Of a DNA stretch of 64,000 bases, positions 46,386-55,791 are shown one piece after another. The position numbers and the translations under genes are program-made. The DNA comes from Oceanicaulis sp. HTCC2633 (GTDB lineage: Bacteria > Pseudomonadota > Alphaproteobacteria > Caulobacterales > Maricaulaceae). Within the stretch, counting starts at the first letter, position 1, and every line of letters begins with the position of its first letter. The notes under the pieces are model-generated. The model saw only the letters and a list, made by a program, of their open reading frames with translations, ran no database searches and had not been told where the DNA came from. The DNA lies in the NCBI RefSeq assembly GCF_000152745.1, contig NZ_CH672428.1, positions 616,916 to 680,915 on the forward strand, in the 5' to 3' direction.

Positions 46386-46849
46386 TCCGCCGCCGCCTCC
46401 AGCGCTGCATCCGGCGCCCGACGTCGCATGGACATGCCCATGACGCGGCGCTCCAGCACGTCTTCCAGCGTCACGTCATTGAGGAAGAGATGGATATGGC
46501 GGCTCAACTCATCCCACAGATCATGGGTGATGCAGCGGCGCCCGCTTTCCAGACAGCCTGTCGCCTTGCCCTGGCAACGCGTTACGTCTACCGGCTCTTC
46601 AACCGCCAGCATGATGTCCGCGATGCGGGTTTCCCCCAGAGGACGCGCCAGCTTGTACCCGCCGCCCGGACCGCGCACGGATTTGACGACGCCTGCACGG
46701 CGCAACTTTGCGAACAATTGTTCGAGATAGGAGAGAGAGATTTCCTGACGCGAGGCGATATCGCCCAGCGGCACGGGCTTCTCGAGGCTGGCCTGGGCGA
46801 GATCGACCATGGCCATCACTGCGTAACGCCCCTTGGTGCTCAGCTTCAT
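46382..46849 (-). CDS. iscR: Rrf2-family regulator IscR
   Basis: This 155-residue regulator has an Rrf2 winged helix (MKLSTKGRYAVMAMVDLAQA, LEQLFAKLRRAGVVKSVRGP) and three cysteines, Cys92, Cys99 and Cys106, for a [2Fe-2S] cluster. His109 lies near the fourth ligand position. It senses Fe-S status and controls the operon it heads. The start at 46849 is the family start; a longer reading to 46897 has no ribosome site. The spacing between its first two cysteines (seven) is one larger than in E. coli IscR. Confidence 0.95.
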   Translation of the reverse strand: MKLSTKGRYAVMAMVDLAQASLEKPVPLGDIASRQEISLSYLEQLFAKLRRAGVVKSVRGPGGGYKLARPLGETRIADIMLAVEEPVDVTRCQGKATGCLESGRRCITHDLWDELSRHIHLFLNDVTLEDVLERRVMGMSMRRRAPDAALEAAAE

Positions 46850-46979
46850 GACATTATCCTTGGCTAACCCGAACAAATAAGCGCGGCGCGCTCGCATTAT
46901 GCGGCCCTGCTGTGCTATGAGGCCGACCCGTTTGTCTCACATCTGTCGCGCTACAGGGAGCTAATATCCCAAGCGCGAG

Positions 46980-46989
46980 AGTCAAGTAT
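46980..46989 (-). promoter_or_regulatory. Putative IscR half-site overlapping a -35 element
   Basis: On the minus strand ATACTTGACT matches the left half of the IscR type I consensus (ATAsyyGACT). It includes TTGACT, a good -35 sequence, about 130 bases before iscR. The right half is not present. Half-site recognition by IscR is known in Rhodobacter. I could not place a convincing -10 box at 17 bases. Confidence 0.5.
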
Positions 46990-47082
46990 TAGGACTTGGT
47001 TTTCCCATACCCCTTGCACCACCTGGAAATCAATTCCTGAGTGCAGAGCTAGGGAAATTGCAGCAGGACCCGTAATCCTTCC

Positions 47083-47766
47083 ATGCCCGACGTTATCATT
47101 CCCGGCCCTGCCGGCCGCCTTGAAGGCAAATACAGCCCGTCCAAGACCCCTGGCGCGCCCGTTGCGCTGATCCTGCATGCGCACCCGCGCGGCGGCGGTC
47201 ATATGGACACGCCGGTCACGACCATGATGTACGACGAGTTCAAGGCGCGCGGCTTTTCCGTGCTGCGGTTCAATTTCCGCGGCGTGGGACGCAGCCAGGG
47301 CACGTATGATCAGGGTCTGGGCGAGCTCTCTGATGCGGCGACCGCGCTCGACTGGGCGCAGGCGCACAACCCGAACGCCTCCTATTGCTGGGTGGCCGGG
47401 CATTCCTTCGGCGCCTGGATCGCCATGCAGCTCTTGATGCGCCGCCCCGAGATCGCAGGCTTCATCTCGGTGTCTCCGCCCACCAACATGTATGATTTCA
47501 GCTTCCTCGCGCCCTGCCCGGCCTCTGGCCTGATCGCGCACGGGGAATCGGACGCCATCGTGCCGCACGATGAAATGGAGCGCGCCATGAGCAAGGTGCG
47601 CACCCAGAAGGGCATCGTGATCACCCACGACATCATCAAGGGCGCCGGTCATTTGTTCACCGACCACCTGGATCCGCTCGAAGCGTCGGTTAAAGGCTAT
47701 CTCGACAAACGCTTGCCTGAAGTGGAAGTCGAACGCTCTGAAATGGCGAGCACCGGCAAACGCTAG
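47083..47766 (+). CDS. Alpha/beta hydrolase, COG2945 type
   Basis: This 227-residue protein has the oxyanion loop ALILHAHPRGGGHMDTPV, FNFRGVGRSQGTYDQGLGEL, the nucleophile elbow VAGHSFGAWIAMQL with the catalytic Ser, the Asp in AHGESDAIV and the His in GAGHLFTDHLDP. The triad is complete. The group consists of cytoplasmic esterase/peptidase-like enzymes with unknown natural substrates. It is divergent from iscR. Confidence 0.88.
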   Translation: MPDVIIPGPAGRLEGKYSPSKTPGAPVALILHAHPRGGGHMDTPVTTMMYDEFKARGFSVLRFNFRGVGRSQGTYDQGLGELSDAATALDWAQAHNPNASYCWVAGHSFGAWIAMQLLMRRPEIAGFISVSPPTNMYDFSFLAPCPASGLIAHGESDAIVPHDEMERAMSKVRTQKGIVITHDIIKGAGHLFTDHLDPLEASVKGYLDKRLPEVEVERSEMASTGKR

Positions 47767-47785
47767 AACCGACTCTGAACGATAT

Positions 47786-47818
47786 GAAAAGCCCCGGTCA
47801 GCTGGCCGGGGCTTTTTC
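47786..47818 (+). terminator. Bidirectional intrinsic terminator
   Basis: A 12-bp stem (47786-47797 with 47806-47817) with A and T runs lies between the convergent hydrolase and anmK genes. Confidence 0.92.
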
Positions 47819-48927
47819 TATGAAGGATGAGCGATCCGGCCACCCGTTTGCGGCTGATCGACACCCGTCGTTCCCGGAAAACTTAGCGGCAGGCCGCGCT
47901 GCGTGCGTGCGGCGAGAACGGCGAAGGCTTCCGCCTCGATCAGATCCCCACGCCAGCCCACCGCTTCGGCGCTGCACACCGAAATGCCTGTCGCCGCGCT
48001 GATCCGGCGCAGGAGGTCGGCATTCTTGCGGCCGCCGCCGCAGACGATCAGGCGGCGGGGCCGTTCACTGCAGGCCTTGAGCCCCAGCGCGATGGACTCT
48101 GCGGTGAATTGTGACAGCGTCGCCGCTCCATCCTCCACGCCGAGATTGCGCGCCGCGTCGAGGGAGAAGTCCCAGCGATCAAGTGATTTGGGGCCCTCCA
48201 GCGCAAAATGCGGATGCGCCAGCAATTCCGCCAGCCCCGCCTCCAATACCCGCCCTTGGGACGCCAACGCGCCGTCGCGGTCCATGGGAGCGCCAGTGTG
48301 GTCCTCCACCCAGGCGTCGATCAGGCCATTGCCGGGGCCGGTGTCAAAAGCGTCGAGCGCGCCATCCGAACGGAGCAGCGTAAGATTGGCCACGCCGCCA
48401 ATATTCAGAACGCCCAGAGGCTGTTCCAGCCCGGCCCAGCGCGCCAGCACCTGGTGATAGATGGGCGCCAGCGGCGCGCCCTGACCGCCCGCCGCCATGT
48501 CCGCGGTGCGGAAATCATAGGCGACCGGGACGCCCAGCCGGCCCGCCAGGGACTGTCCATCCCCCAGCTGGCGGGTCTGACCGTCGCGCCCGTCCTTGGG
48601 AGGGTGGTGCACCACGGTCTGACCGTGAAAACCCACGAGTTCAATATCGGCGACGGCGATGCCCGCCATCACGGCGACGCGCTCCACCGCCCGCGCGTGA
48701 GTGGCGGTCAGAACGCGCTCGGCCTCGCGGAAGATCGCAGGCTCATCACCGTCGAACCGCCAGACCAGAGCTGCGTCCACAGCCGCTTTCAGAACCGCGC
48801 GTTCATCTGGCTCGAACGGCGTTTCGCACCCGGGACCGAAGCGGGCGATCATTTCTCCGTCCGTCTCGAGCAAGGCTGCATCCACGCCATCCAGAGAGGT
48901 GCCGCTCATGAGTCCGATCGCGATCAT
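47818..48927 (-). CDS. anmK: Anhydro-N-acetylmuramic acid kinase
   Basis: This 369-residue enzyme begins IAIGLMSGTSLDGVDAALLE and contains GFHGQTVVHHPP, AYDFRTADMAAGGQGAPLAP, NIGGVANLTLL and CGGGRKNADLLRRI, the standard AnmK motifs. It phosphorylates and opens 1,6-anhydroMurNAc during recycling of peptidoglycan fragments made by lytic transglycosylases such as the one at 27504. Its start overlaps the AsmA-like gene by ATGA. Confidence 0.96.
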   Translation of the reverse strand: MIAIGLMSGTSLDGVDAALLETDGEMIARFGPGCETPFEPDERAVLKAAVDAALVWRFDGDEPAIFREAERVLTATHARAVERVAVMAGIAVADIELVGFHGQTVVHHPPKDGRDGQTRQLGDGQSLAGRLGVPVAYDFRTADMAAGGQGAPLAPIYHQVLARWAGLEQPLGVLNIGGVANLTLLRSDGALDAFDTGPGNGLIDAWVEDHTGAPMDRDGALASQGRVLEAGLAELLAHPHFALEGPKSLDRWDFSLDAARNLGVEDGAATLSQFTAESIALGLKACSERPRRLIVCGGGRKNADLLRRISAATGISVCSAEAVGWRGDLIEAEAFAVLAARTQRGLPLSFPGTTGVDQPQTGGRIAHPS

Positions 48928-51900
48928 GGAGCATCCTCCTGTGGTTCCGGTTCGGCTTCGGGTGGGGTGTCAGGCTCCGGTGTCGTCGCACCGTCCGCCT
49001 CGCGCGATTGAGCGGCTTGCGCCTGTTCAGCACGGCGTTCCGCTTCCAGCGCGTCCAGTTCGCGTTCGGCCGAAGTGCCCTCAAAAATCCTGCGAAACAC
49101 GCCCGGCGCCAGCGCAGACAGCGGGTTCGCGGTCACGCGGGTCTCACTGAAGGGGCCGCTAACGGAGAAGGTGACGCCAATGACCCCCTCGCCCTGACGC
49201 GATGTGAACAGCTCCCCCAGAACCGGCACCGAGCCCAGAATGGAATTGACGCCATAGGACGGCAGAAGTGTCCCGTTGACCGTCAGACGCTCGTCACTGA
49301 AATCGACTAGCCCGTTCCAGGTCGCGCCAAGCGATGGGCCTGCAACGCGCGCCTCACGCATTTCGAGAATGCCGCCCTGCCAGACAAACTGGCTTTCCAG
49401 TCGTTCAAAGCCGATGCCCTGGCCGCTGAGAAGCCCTCCCAGGCCTTCGAGCGAGCCAGCTGCAAGAATGCGGGCCAGGAGCGGCATGCGGTTGAGGGTG
49501 AAACCATCCACCTCGATCTCACCGCTGACGCCTCCCGGCTGCCCGAGCGGGGGAGCGGCGCCATTCAGCCTCAGGGCGCCGCCCGAGATATTATCGAAAC
49601 CTGCGAAGGCGCTCAGAAGAAGCCCGGCATCCGGACCCAGCGCGCTCAGGCGACGCACGCTCGTCTCTTCTTCCGGCTCAAATCGGACAATGACCGGTCC
49701 GCCGTCAGCATCCGCCTCCAGCACGAAACGCGCAACGCCTTCCGGGCGCGCGTTCAGGGTCAGGCCGACATTGCTGAATGACTGGTCGCGCACCAGGACG
49801 CGGTCCAAAACGCCTTCGAAGTTGACCGCGGCGGCCAGGTCCCCGCCGCCTGAGGGCGCCGCCATGCCGAACAGGTCCCGCGCATCCAGAAAGGCGCCGC
49901 GCACAGCGATGTCCAGCACGCCTTCGGGGCCGTCAGGTCGGGAAATCTCGGCGCTGAGGTCCATGCGCCTATCGATGAAGACGCGAGAGGCCTCAGCCGC
50001 CAGCAAGCGCCCATCCACCGCCATCTCGGCGCTGGTGTCGAGCGCCACGCCCTCTGCGTTGAGCTGCAGCCGGTCGAGCTGGATCGCGCCCTCGCTGGAA
50101 ATGTTGGCGGCCAGTGAGGCCGTGGCCGGCTCACCGGCCGCCTTGTCCCAAAGATTGGCGGGGAGCGCGATCGCAGCGTTCTGAAGATCGAGATCAAGAC
50201 TTACATCGGAGAAGTCCATGCCCCGGCCGTTCAGCACGGCTTCCACGCCGACCGCCCCGTCCATGAAGCGCCGCAAGGGCAGGCCGATCTGATCGAGCTC
50301 CCGCGCCGTCATTGTCGAGGTTACACGCACCTGGGTGGGCTTGGCCGCTTCGCCCAATCCGAAGGTTTCCGTCCAGACGATATGGGCATCGGCTGAAGCG
50401 ATGCGGGCGTCGCCTTCGGCGTTCAGTCCCTCGGGCGTCACGGAAATGGAGACGACGCCGTTTGACAAGTCCACTCCGGGCGGTCCGGCAGGACCGGAGA
50501 CATCCTCGAAGCGACCGGAGAACTCAAAGCCCAGATCCTCCGCAGGCACGGTCCGCAGCATGGGGCGGCGGATCTCGAAGCTCAGCTCCCCCTGCCCGCC
50601 GAACGCTTGTGGATCGAAGCCGTATTCGCTGGCGAGATTAAGGGGCGGCTCGCTGACCAGCATGAGCACGTCGGCCACATCGCCCCGACCGGCGCCGCCG
50701 AAGCGGGCGATCGCGCCCTTGGGATTCAGACGCGGTATGTCGACATAGATACGCGTCGCTTCAATTGCGCCGATGGCGCCGCCGTAGCCCTCCAGCGACA
50801 GTGAATTGCCGCGCAGAACCGCATCGCCGGACAACCCCAGCAATGGGGTCATGGTGCTCATATAGCGGACGTCGGCATCTGTGAAACTGAAGCTGAGCGT
50901 CAGATCCTCATCCGCGATGGTTTTCGCGGCCAGCGCCTCCGCTCTGAGATTGATATCCAGCGTCGCGCCGGTCACGCGTCCGTCCAGAATGCTGTCGCGC
51001 ACCCAATCCCGGGCGCCCAGCGCGAAATCGACGGGCCAATGATTGAGCACATCGCGTTTGGTCAGCGTGCCTTGCACCGGTCCATTGAGCTTGAGTGTCG
51101 GAAGCAGGCCCGCAGACGTATCCTCCAGGGCGAGGGAGCCTGAGAACTCTGCGGCGGCGGCCGGCAGGACAGCGTTCAGCTCATCAAAACGGATCTGTCG
51201 TTGATCAATGTCCAGCCCGCCGGCAAGCGCAACCGACCGCCATTGCAGGGGTTCGGGAAAGACACCGCTCAAATCAAGACGCCCCTGCCCGGCGTTCAGT
51301 TCATAAAGGGCCCGCGCCGGTATGGCGTCGTCATAGGCGGTGAAGTCATGCAGGGCCCCGTTCAGAGACAGGGTCAGCAGATCTGAATCCACGCTCAGCT
51401 CATGCAGGTCCAGACGGCCCGCCTCCACATCAAGCGAAGCGTCGATGCGCGCCGCCCGGATATCGGTCTGACGGCCTGCCGACCGGATCACGCCGGTATC
51501 CGCCTCCATCTGGAGACTCGCCTGGCGCAGTCCGGCCTCACGTGAGGCGTCAAAGACCAGATGCATGTCAAAAGGCGCGTCCAGCGCCGAGAGCCCGGTA
51601 AAGGGGCCCTGAAGCGGCGCAGCGGCGGCCGGAACGAGGTCCGTGAGCGCTGCGTCGACAAAGACGCTTTCCAGCGACCGGCCTGACTGGACGTCCAGCG
51701 TGATGGGTGCGAGCCCCGCAGAGGTCACAAGCGCGCCTTCCGCGCGCAGGGAGAGCGCCCCGTCACTGAGCTCGAGCGCACCGCCCATTCCGGTGAAAAG
51801 GCCGGTCCAGTCGTGATACTCGTCTCTCACCTGCAAGCTGACATTGGAGACATCCACGCGCAAAAGCCGGGCGAAGACCCGACTTGCCCGATCCATGTTG

Positions 51901-52379
51901 AAGTCAGGCGCGGCGTCCTCGGACTCCTGAGCGGCTCCGAACCGGTCCTCCAGGGCGCCCAGACCGCCGGTCAGACGCCCGAGCTCATCGCGGTAGAGCC
52001 AGAGGGTGCCTCCCCGCGCTTCCAGACTGACCGGCGCGACACGTCCGGCCAGCAGCAGGTCAAGGGCGACGCCGGCTTCAATCCGCTCCGAGGCGATGAT
52101 GGTATCCCCGTCAGCGCGGGAAATGCTCACATCGCGCGCTGTGACCACAAGCGCGGCGTAAGCGGGATCGAAGCTGAGCTCGAGATCGCCGATGGCGGCG
52201 GCGTCGCCCTTCACCGCCTCGAGCAGGATCTCGGTGACGGCCGGACGGATCATTTCCGCATTCACGGGCCCTTCCGCCAGCCGCCAGAGCGCCGCCCCGA
52301 AAGCCACCACAGCCAGAGCCAGAAGCGCAGCAATCGCTTCAAGCAGGTAGAGAAGTGACAGGCGGGCGATACGGCGCAT
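48924..52379 (-). CDS. Large AsmA-like (YhdP/DUF3971-type) envelope protein
   Basis: This 1151-residue protein has one N-terminal membrane helix (about 10-32). A very long periplasmic region of repeating beta strands follows, with repeats such as SLSLRAEGALVTSAGLAPIT and TFSVSGPFSETRVTANPLSA. The C-terminal part (about 950-1110) matches the AsmA-like C-terminal domain. The last 40 residues are acidic and Pro-rich. YhdP-type proteins form a hydrophobic groove bridging inner and outer membranes and move phospholipids. It is co-transcribed with anmK. Confidence 0.88.
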   Translation of the reverse strand: MRRIARLSLLYLLEAIAALLALAVVAFGAALWRLAEGPVNAEMIRPAVTEILLEAVKGDAAAIGDLELSFDPAYAALVVTARDVSISRADGDTIIASERIEAGVALDLLLAGRVAPVSLEARGGTLWLYRDELGRLTGGLGALEDRFGAAQESEDAAPDFNMDRASRVFARLLRVDVSNVSLQVRDEYHDWTGLFTGMGGALELSDGALSLRAEGALVTSAGLAPITLDVQSGRSLESVFVDAALTDLVPAAAAPLQGPFTGLSALDAPFDMHLVFDASREAGLRQASLQMEADTGVIRSAGRQTDIRAARIDASLDVEAGRLDLHELSVDSDLLTLSLNGALHDFTAYDDAIPARALYELNAGQGRLDLSGVFPEPLQWRSVALAGGLDIDQRQIRFDELNAVLPAAAAEFSGSLALEDTSAGLLPTLKLNGPVQGTLTKRDVLNHWPVDFALGARDWVRDSILDGRVTGATLDINLRAEALAAKTIADEDLTLSFSFTDADVRYMSTMTPLLGLSGDAVLRGNSLSLEGYGGAIGAIEATRIYVDIPRLNPKGAIARFGGAGRGDVADVLMLVSEPPLNLASEYGFDPQAFGGQGELSFEIRRPMLRTVPAEDLGFEFSGRFEDVSGPAGPPGVDLSNGVVSISVTPEGLNAEGDARIASADAHIVWTETFGLGEAAKPTQVRVTSTMTARELDQIGLPLRRFMDGAVGVEAVLNGRGMDFSDVSLDLDLQNAAIALPANLWDKAAGEPATASLAANISSEGAIQLDRLQLNAEGVALDTSAEMAVDGRLLAAEASRVFIDRRMDLSAEISRPDGPEGVLDIAVRGAFLDARDLFGMAAPSGGGDLAAAVNFEGVLDRVLVRDQSFSNVGLTLNARPEGVARFVLEADADGGPVIVRFEPEEETSVRRLSALGPDAGLLLSAFAGFDNISGGALRLNGAAPPLGQPGGVSGEIEVDGFTLNRMPLLARILAAGSLEGLGGLLSGQGIGFERLESQFVWQGGILEMREARVAGPSLGATWNGLVDFSDERLTVNGTLLPSYGVNSILGSVPVLGELFTSRQGEGVIGVTFSVSGPFSETRVTANPLSALAPGVFRRIFEGTSAERELDALEAERRAEQAQAAQSREADGATTPEPDTPPEAEPEPQEDAP

Positions 52380-52470
52380 ATGAACTCAAAGTCGGGTCGC
52401 GACTGGACGCGGCGGGACGAAATGACAATCTTCCGCACCAATGGTTCGGAAATCATCAAGGATGACACTC

Positions 52471-52938
52471 ATGAGCGAGCTCAAGCCCGGCGACAAGGCC
52501 CCTGACTTCACGCTTCCTGCAGATGGCGGTCGCCAGATCTCATTACGGGAGCTGCAAGGCAAATCGGTCGTCCTGTATTTCTATCCCAAGGACGACACCC
52601 CGGGCTGCACGACAGAGGCGATCGGTTTCTCCGAGGCGATTGACGATTTTGAGGCCGCTGGCGCTGTGGTTATCGGCGTGTCCAAGGACAGCGTAGCCAA
52701 ACATGACAAGTTTCGCGACAAGCATGAGCTGAAAGTGGTCCTGGCGTCTGACGAGGCGGGCGATACGGTCGAAGCCTATGGCGCCTGGGTCGAGAAAAAC
52801 ATGTATGGCCGCACCTATATGGGTATTGAACGCTGCACCTATCTGATCGGCCCCGACGGCGTGATCCGGCAGGTCTGGCGCAAGGTGAAGGTCAAGGGCC
52901 ATGTGGACTCCGTGCTCGAGGCCGTGAAGGCCTCCTGA
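52471..52938 (+). CDS. bcp: Thioredoxin-dependent thiol peroxidase, Bcp type
   Basis: This 155-residue peroxiredoxin has the peroxidatic Cys in YFYPKDDTPGCTTEA. The resolving Cys found five residues later in many Bcp proteins is replaced (EAIGFSE), so it works as a 1-Cys form or uses another thiol. It reduces peroxides in the cytoplasm. AAGGA lies 9 bases before the chosen ATG at 52471. Its stop overlaps the DUF455 gene by TGATG. Confidence 0.95.
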   Translation: MSELKPGDKAPDFTLPADGGRQISLRELQGKSVVLYFYPKDDTPGCTTEAIGFSEAIDDFEAAGAVVIGVSKDSVAKHDKFRDKHELKVVLASDEAGDTVEAYGAWVEKNMYGRTYMGIERCTYLIGPDGVIRQVWRKVKVKGHVDSVLEAVKAS

Positions 52939-53777
52939 TGACCCGTGAGGCCCCGACCTGCGTGATGGAGATGGCGGCCCGCGTAGTCGCGACCGCCGAC
53001 CCGTCCGAAAAGGTGCGCCTGGCGCACGAAGCTGCGCACGCCTGGAGCTCAGGACAGCTTGACGCTCCACGGTCGGGAGCGGCGTCCTGCGCGCCGGATG
53101 CGCCAGGCCGCCCCCCTCGTCCTGAACTCAAGCCGCCGGCTCAGGTTCCCCGACGCAGATTGGGCAATCCCGCCGGTCGCTTCGCGCTGATGCACGCCGT
53201 CGCCCATATCGAGTTCAACGCCATCGATCTGCATTTCGACATGGTCGCCCGGTTCGCCGGAGACGCCCGCATTGCCGACGCGCAACGTCACGGTTTTGTC
53301 TCGGACTGGATCTGCGTTGGGGATGACGAGGCGAGACACTTCACGCTGGTGCGCAGACGATTGCAGGAGATGGGCGGTGATTACGGCGATCTGCCCGCCC
53401 ATGACGGACTGTGGGAGGCCGCCAGCAACACTTCAGGCGATCTGGCCGCCCGACTTGCAGTCGCGCCCATGGTGCTCGAAGCGCGCGGTCTCGACGTCAC
53501 TCCGATGATGATCGAGAAACTCGACTCGGTCGGGGATGAGGCGAGCGTGGCCATCCTCCGGATCATCTATGAGGAGGAAGTCGGACATGTCGCCGCAGGC
53601 TCGCGATGGTTCGAACATGTGTGCCGCGATGAGACGGATAGCGCCGAACACTGCTTTCATCGCCTTGTCTCGACATACTTCCGTGGACCGTTGAAGCGCC
53701 CCTTCAATGCACCGGCGCGCTCCGCCGCAGGCCTGCCCGGATGCTTCTATGAGCCCTTGGCGGAAGCCCTGTCCTGA
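52938..53777 (+). CDS. DUF455 ferritin-like protein
   Basis: This 279-residue protein has a helical core with pairs of acidic and His residues that suggest a di-iron site: AVAHIEFNAIDLHFDM, GDDEARHFTLVRRRL, MVLEARGLDV and IYEEEVGHVAAG. This matches DUF455, related to the MiaE ferritin-like fold. Coupling to bcp suggests a role in peroxide or iron handling. The substrate is unknown. Confidence 0.9.
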   Translation: MTREAPTCVMEMAARVVATADPSEKVRLAHEAAHAWSSGQLDAPRSGAASCAPDAPGRPPRPELKPPAQVPRRRLGNPAGRFALMHAVAHIEFNAIDLHFDMVARFAGDARIADAQRHGFVSDWICVGDDEARHFTLVRRRLQEMGGDYGDLPAHDGLWEAASNTSGDLAARLAVAPMVLEARGLDVTPMMIEKLDSVGDEASVAILRIIYEEEVGHVAAGSRWFEHVCRDETDSAEHCFHRLVSTYFRGPLKRPFNAPARSAAGLPGCFYEPLAEALS

Positions 53778-53931
53778 AACCAGCGCTTGCAAGACGCGCC
53801 GACGCACGAGACATATTTCATAACAATCCATGGGAGCCGGTACGCGGCTTGCAACGGATCAGTTGATAAACGATGCGTTATCATGCGAGATAGCGCATCG
53901 AGGGGCGAGGATAGCGAGGCGACGCAGTCGG

Positions 53932-55170
53932 ATGGTGAAACGACTACTGGCCGGACCTTGGGAGCAGATCAAACAGCGCTTCCCGGATCGGCAGATCTAT
54001 CACCGGACCGAAGGTCAGGTGAGATACTTCGCTATCACTACCGAGATGCAGCTCTCGGCGATCGGCGGCGTGTGCCTGCTGGCTGTCTGGCTGTCTCTGA
54101 CTACGGTCGGCATGCTGCTGGACGGTCGCGCCGACCAGCGCGCCAAACAGCAATTCGCCCAGATCGAAGCGGAATACCGAAACGAGGTTGATGAGGCGCG
54201 TGCGGCTGAAGCCGCCGCCATCGCCTACATGGAATCGCGCACCGACGCCTTTGACCGCACGGCGGGCGAGTTCCAGATGCGCCATGACACGCTGCGCCGT
54301 CTGCTCGATTTTGCGGACGATCTGTCCGTGGGCGAGGAGCGCGAGAGCCCCAGCCTTGATGAAGGCCGTATCCTGATGGCCGCCTCGCCAGCGGATCCCG
54401 ATCCGCGTCAGGCGCTGCTTGACCCGGTTGGTGAAGAAGCTTTTGACGGCCTCGCGGAAGAACGCGTCGCCGCTCTGCTCGCAGATCAGGAATCCGCTCT
54501 GGCCGAGGCAGAGAACGCTGCCGAACGCCGTCTCGAAAATCTGCGCGCTGTCCTGCGCCTTACCGGCATGCGCGTGGACGAAGCCATGCAGGAAGGTCCG
54601 TTGGAAAACGAGGATGGCGGCACGGGCGGCCCGCTGATCAGTCTCGATCAGGCGCCATTGTTCAGCGACGCTCTCAATCTCGAGGACCCGTTCAATGCCC
54701 GCGTCGCCCGCATCGCCAACCGGCTTGTGGAAAGCGAGCAGGTCGAAGCTTTGCTGAACGCGACGCCGCTCGGCTTGCCGATTGATGGCCCGTTTCGTGA
54801 GACATCGCGTTATGGCGCGCGAATTGACCCGTTCACGCGTCGTCTGGCCATGCATGCGGGCAAGGACTTCGCGGCGTTCCGAAACGCACCGATTGTGGCG
54901 CCTGCGCCGGGTCGGGTCGTTTACGCGGGCTGGCGGGCCGGGTATGGTCGGACCGTCGAAGTGGATCACGGATACGGGTTCCGCACGCGATATGGCCACC
55001 TTCACTCCATCGACGTGCGCCGCGGCGATGATGTGGAGCTGGGACAAAGACTGGGGGGGATGGGGTCGACCGGTCGTTCAACCGGGACGCACCTCCACTA
55101 TGAAATCTGGTTCCGCGGCGAACACATTGACCCCGAAGACTACATAAGAGCCGGACGCTATGTTCACTAA
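53932..55170 (+). CDS. M23-family (LytM) peptidoglycan endopeptidase, bactofilin partner
   Basis: This 412-residue protein has a short cytoplasmic N-terminus, one membrane helix (about 38-62), a periplasmic coiled-coil region (about 70-240), and a C-terminal M23 domain (about 280-405). The zinc-site motifs HAGKD and HLHYEI are intact, so it should cut peptide cross-links. The stop lies inside the start of the bactofilin gene (11-base overlap). Membrane-anchored M23 enzymes next to bactofilins (LmdC with BacA in Hyphomonas) guide local wall growth in stalked and budding bacteria. The ATG/GTG pair at 53932 is the likely start; a longer reading to 53830 has no ribosome site. Confidence 0.9.
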   Translation: MVKRLLAGPWEQIKQRFPDRQIYHRTEGQVRYFAITTEMQLSAIGGVCLLAVWLSLTTVGMLLDGRADQRAKQQFAQIEAEYRNEVDEARAAEAAAIAYMESRTDAFDRTAGEFQMRHDTLRRLLDFADDLSVGEERESPSLDEGRILMAASPADPDPRQALLDPVGEEAFDGLAEERVAALLADQESALAEAENAAERRLENLRAVLRLTGMRVDEAMQEGPLENEDGGTGGPLISLDQAPLFSDALNLEDPFNARVARIANRLVESEQVEALLNATPLGLPIDGPFRETSRYGARIDPFTRRLAMHAGKDFAAFRNAPIVAPAPGRVVYAGWRAGYGRTVEVDHGYGFRTRYGHLHSIDVRRGDDVELGQRLGGMGSTGRSTGTHLHYEIWFRGEHIDPEDYIRAGRYVH

Positions 55171-55717
55171 AAAAGATATGCCCCCGAGCGACAACTCAGC
55201 AGCCGCCGCCGCTCCTGCTCCGACCAAGAGGTCCGCCATGAAAGCCAAAGCCCCCTCCATCCTGAGCGCTGATCTGAAGATCACCGGCTCCATCGTCTCT
55301 GATGGCGAAGTGCAGCTGGACGGCACCGTTGAAGGCGATGTGCGCGCCACCGACCTCACCATTGGCGAGGAAGCCTCGATCAAGGGCGAAGTGATCGCCG
55401 AGAATGTGGTCATCCGTGGCCGCGTGAACGGATCCGTTCGCGCCCGTCAGGTGCAGCTCTCTTCCACCGCCCGCGTGGAAGGCGACGTCATTCACGCCAC
55501 CCTGGCAATCGAGAGCGGCGCGTATTTCGACGGCCTGTGCAAACGCTCCTCCGACCCGCTGTCTGATGTGAAGGCGCCGCCTGCCAGCGCCAAGCCGGCT
55601 GCGCAACCCGCCAGCTCGAGCAGCAGCTCCACGGCGTCCTCCACCACTCCGCCTCCCGCGACGACAGCCAGCGCCGACAAGGCCGTGGCCAACGATCCGT
55701 TCACGTCGAAGTCCTGA
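55160..55717 (+). CDS. Bactofilin (BacA-type cytoskeletal protein)
   Basis: This 185-residue protein has a flexible N-terminus (about 1-30), the bactofilin beta-helix core (ADLKITGSIVSDGEVQLDGT to TLAIESGAYFDGLCKRSSDP, about 37-130), and a Ser/Thr/Pro/Ala-rich tail. Bactofilins form filaments without nucleotides and recruit cell-wall enzymes to particular sites. The 11-base overlap with the M23 gene implies coupled translation. Confidence 0.94.
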   Translation: MFTKKDMPPSDNSAAAAAPAPTKRSAMKAKAPSILSADLKITGSIVSDGEVQLDGTVEGDVRATDLTIGEEASIKGEVIAENVVIRGRVNGSVRARQVQLSSTARVEGDVIHATLAIESGAYFDGLCKRSSDPLSDVKAPPASAKPAAQPASSSSSSTASSTTPPPATTASADKAVANDPFTSKS

Positions 55718-55739
55718 GACTGCAGACGCCTCCGATGAG

Positions 55740-55770
55740 AAAAGGGCCGGTGCTGAGCACCGGCCCTTTT
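55740..55770 (+). terminator. Bidirectional intrinsic terminator
   Basis: A 14-bp stem (55740-55753 with 55757-55770), loop TGA, with A and T runs, between bactofilin and the convergent prfB. Confidence 0.92.
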
Positions 55771-55791
55771 GCGTTCAGGCATACCTGAGGG

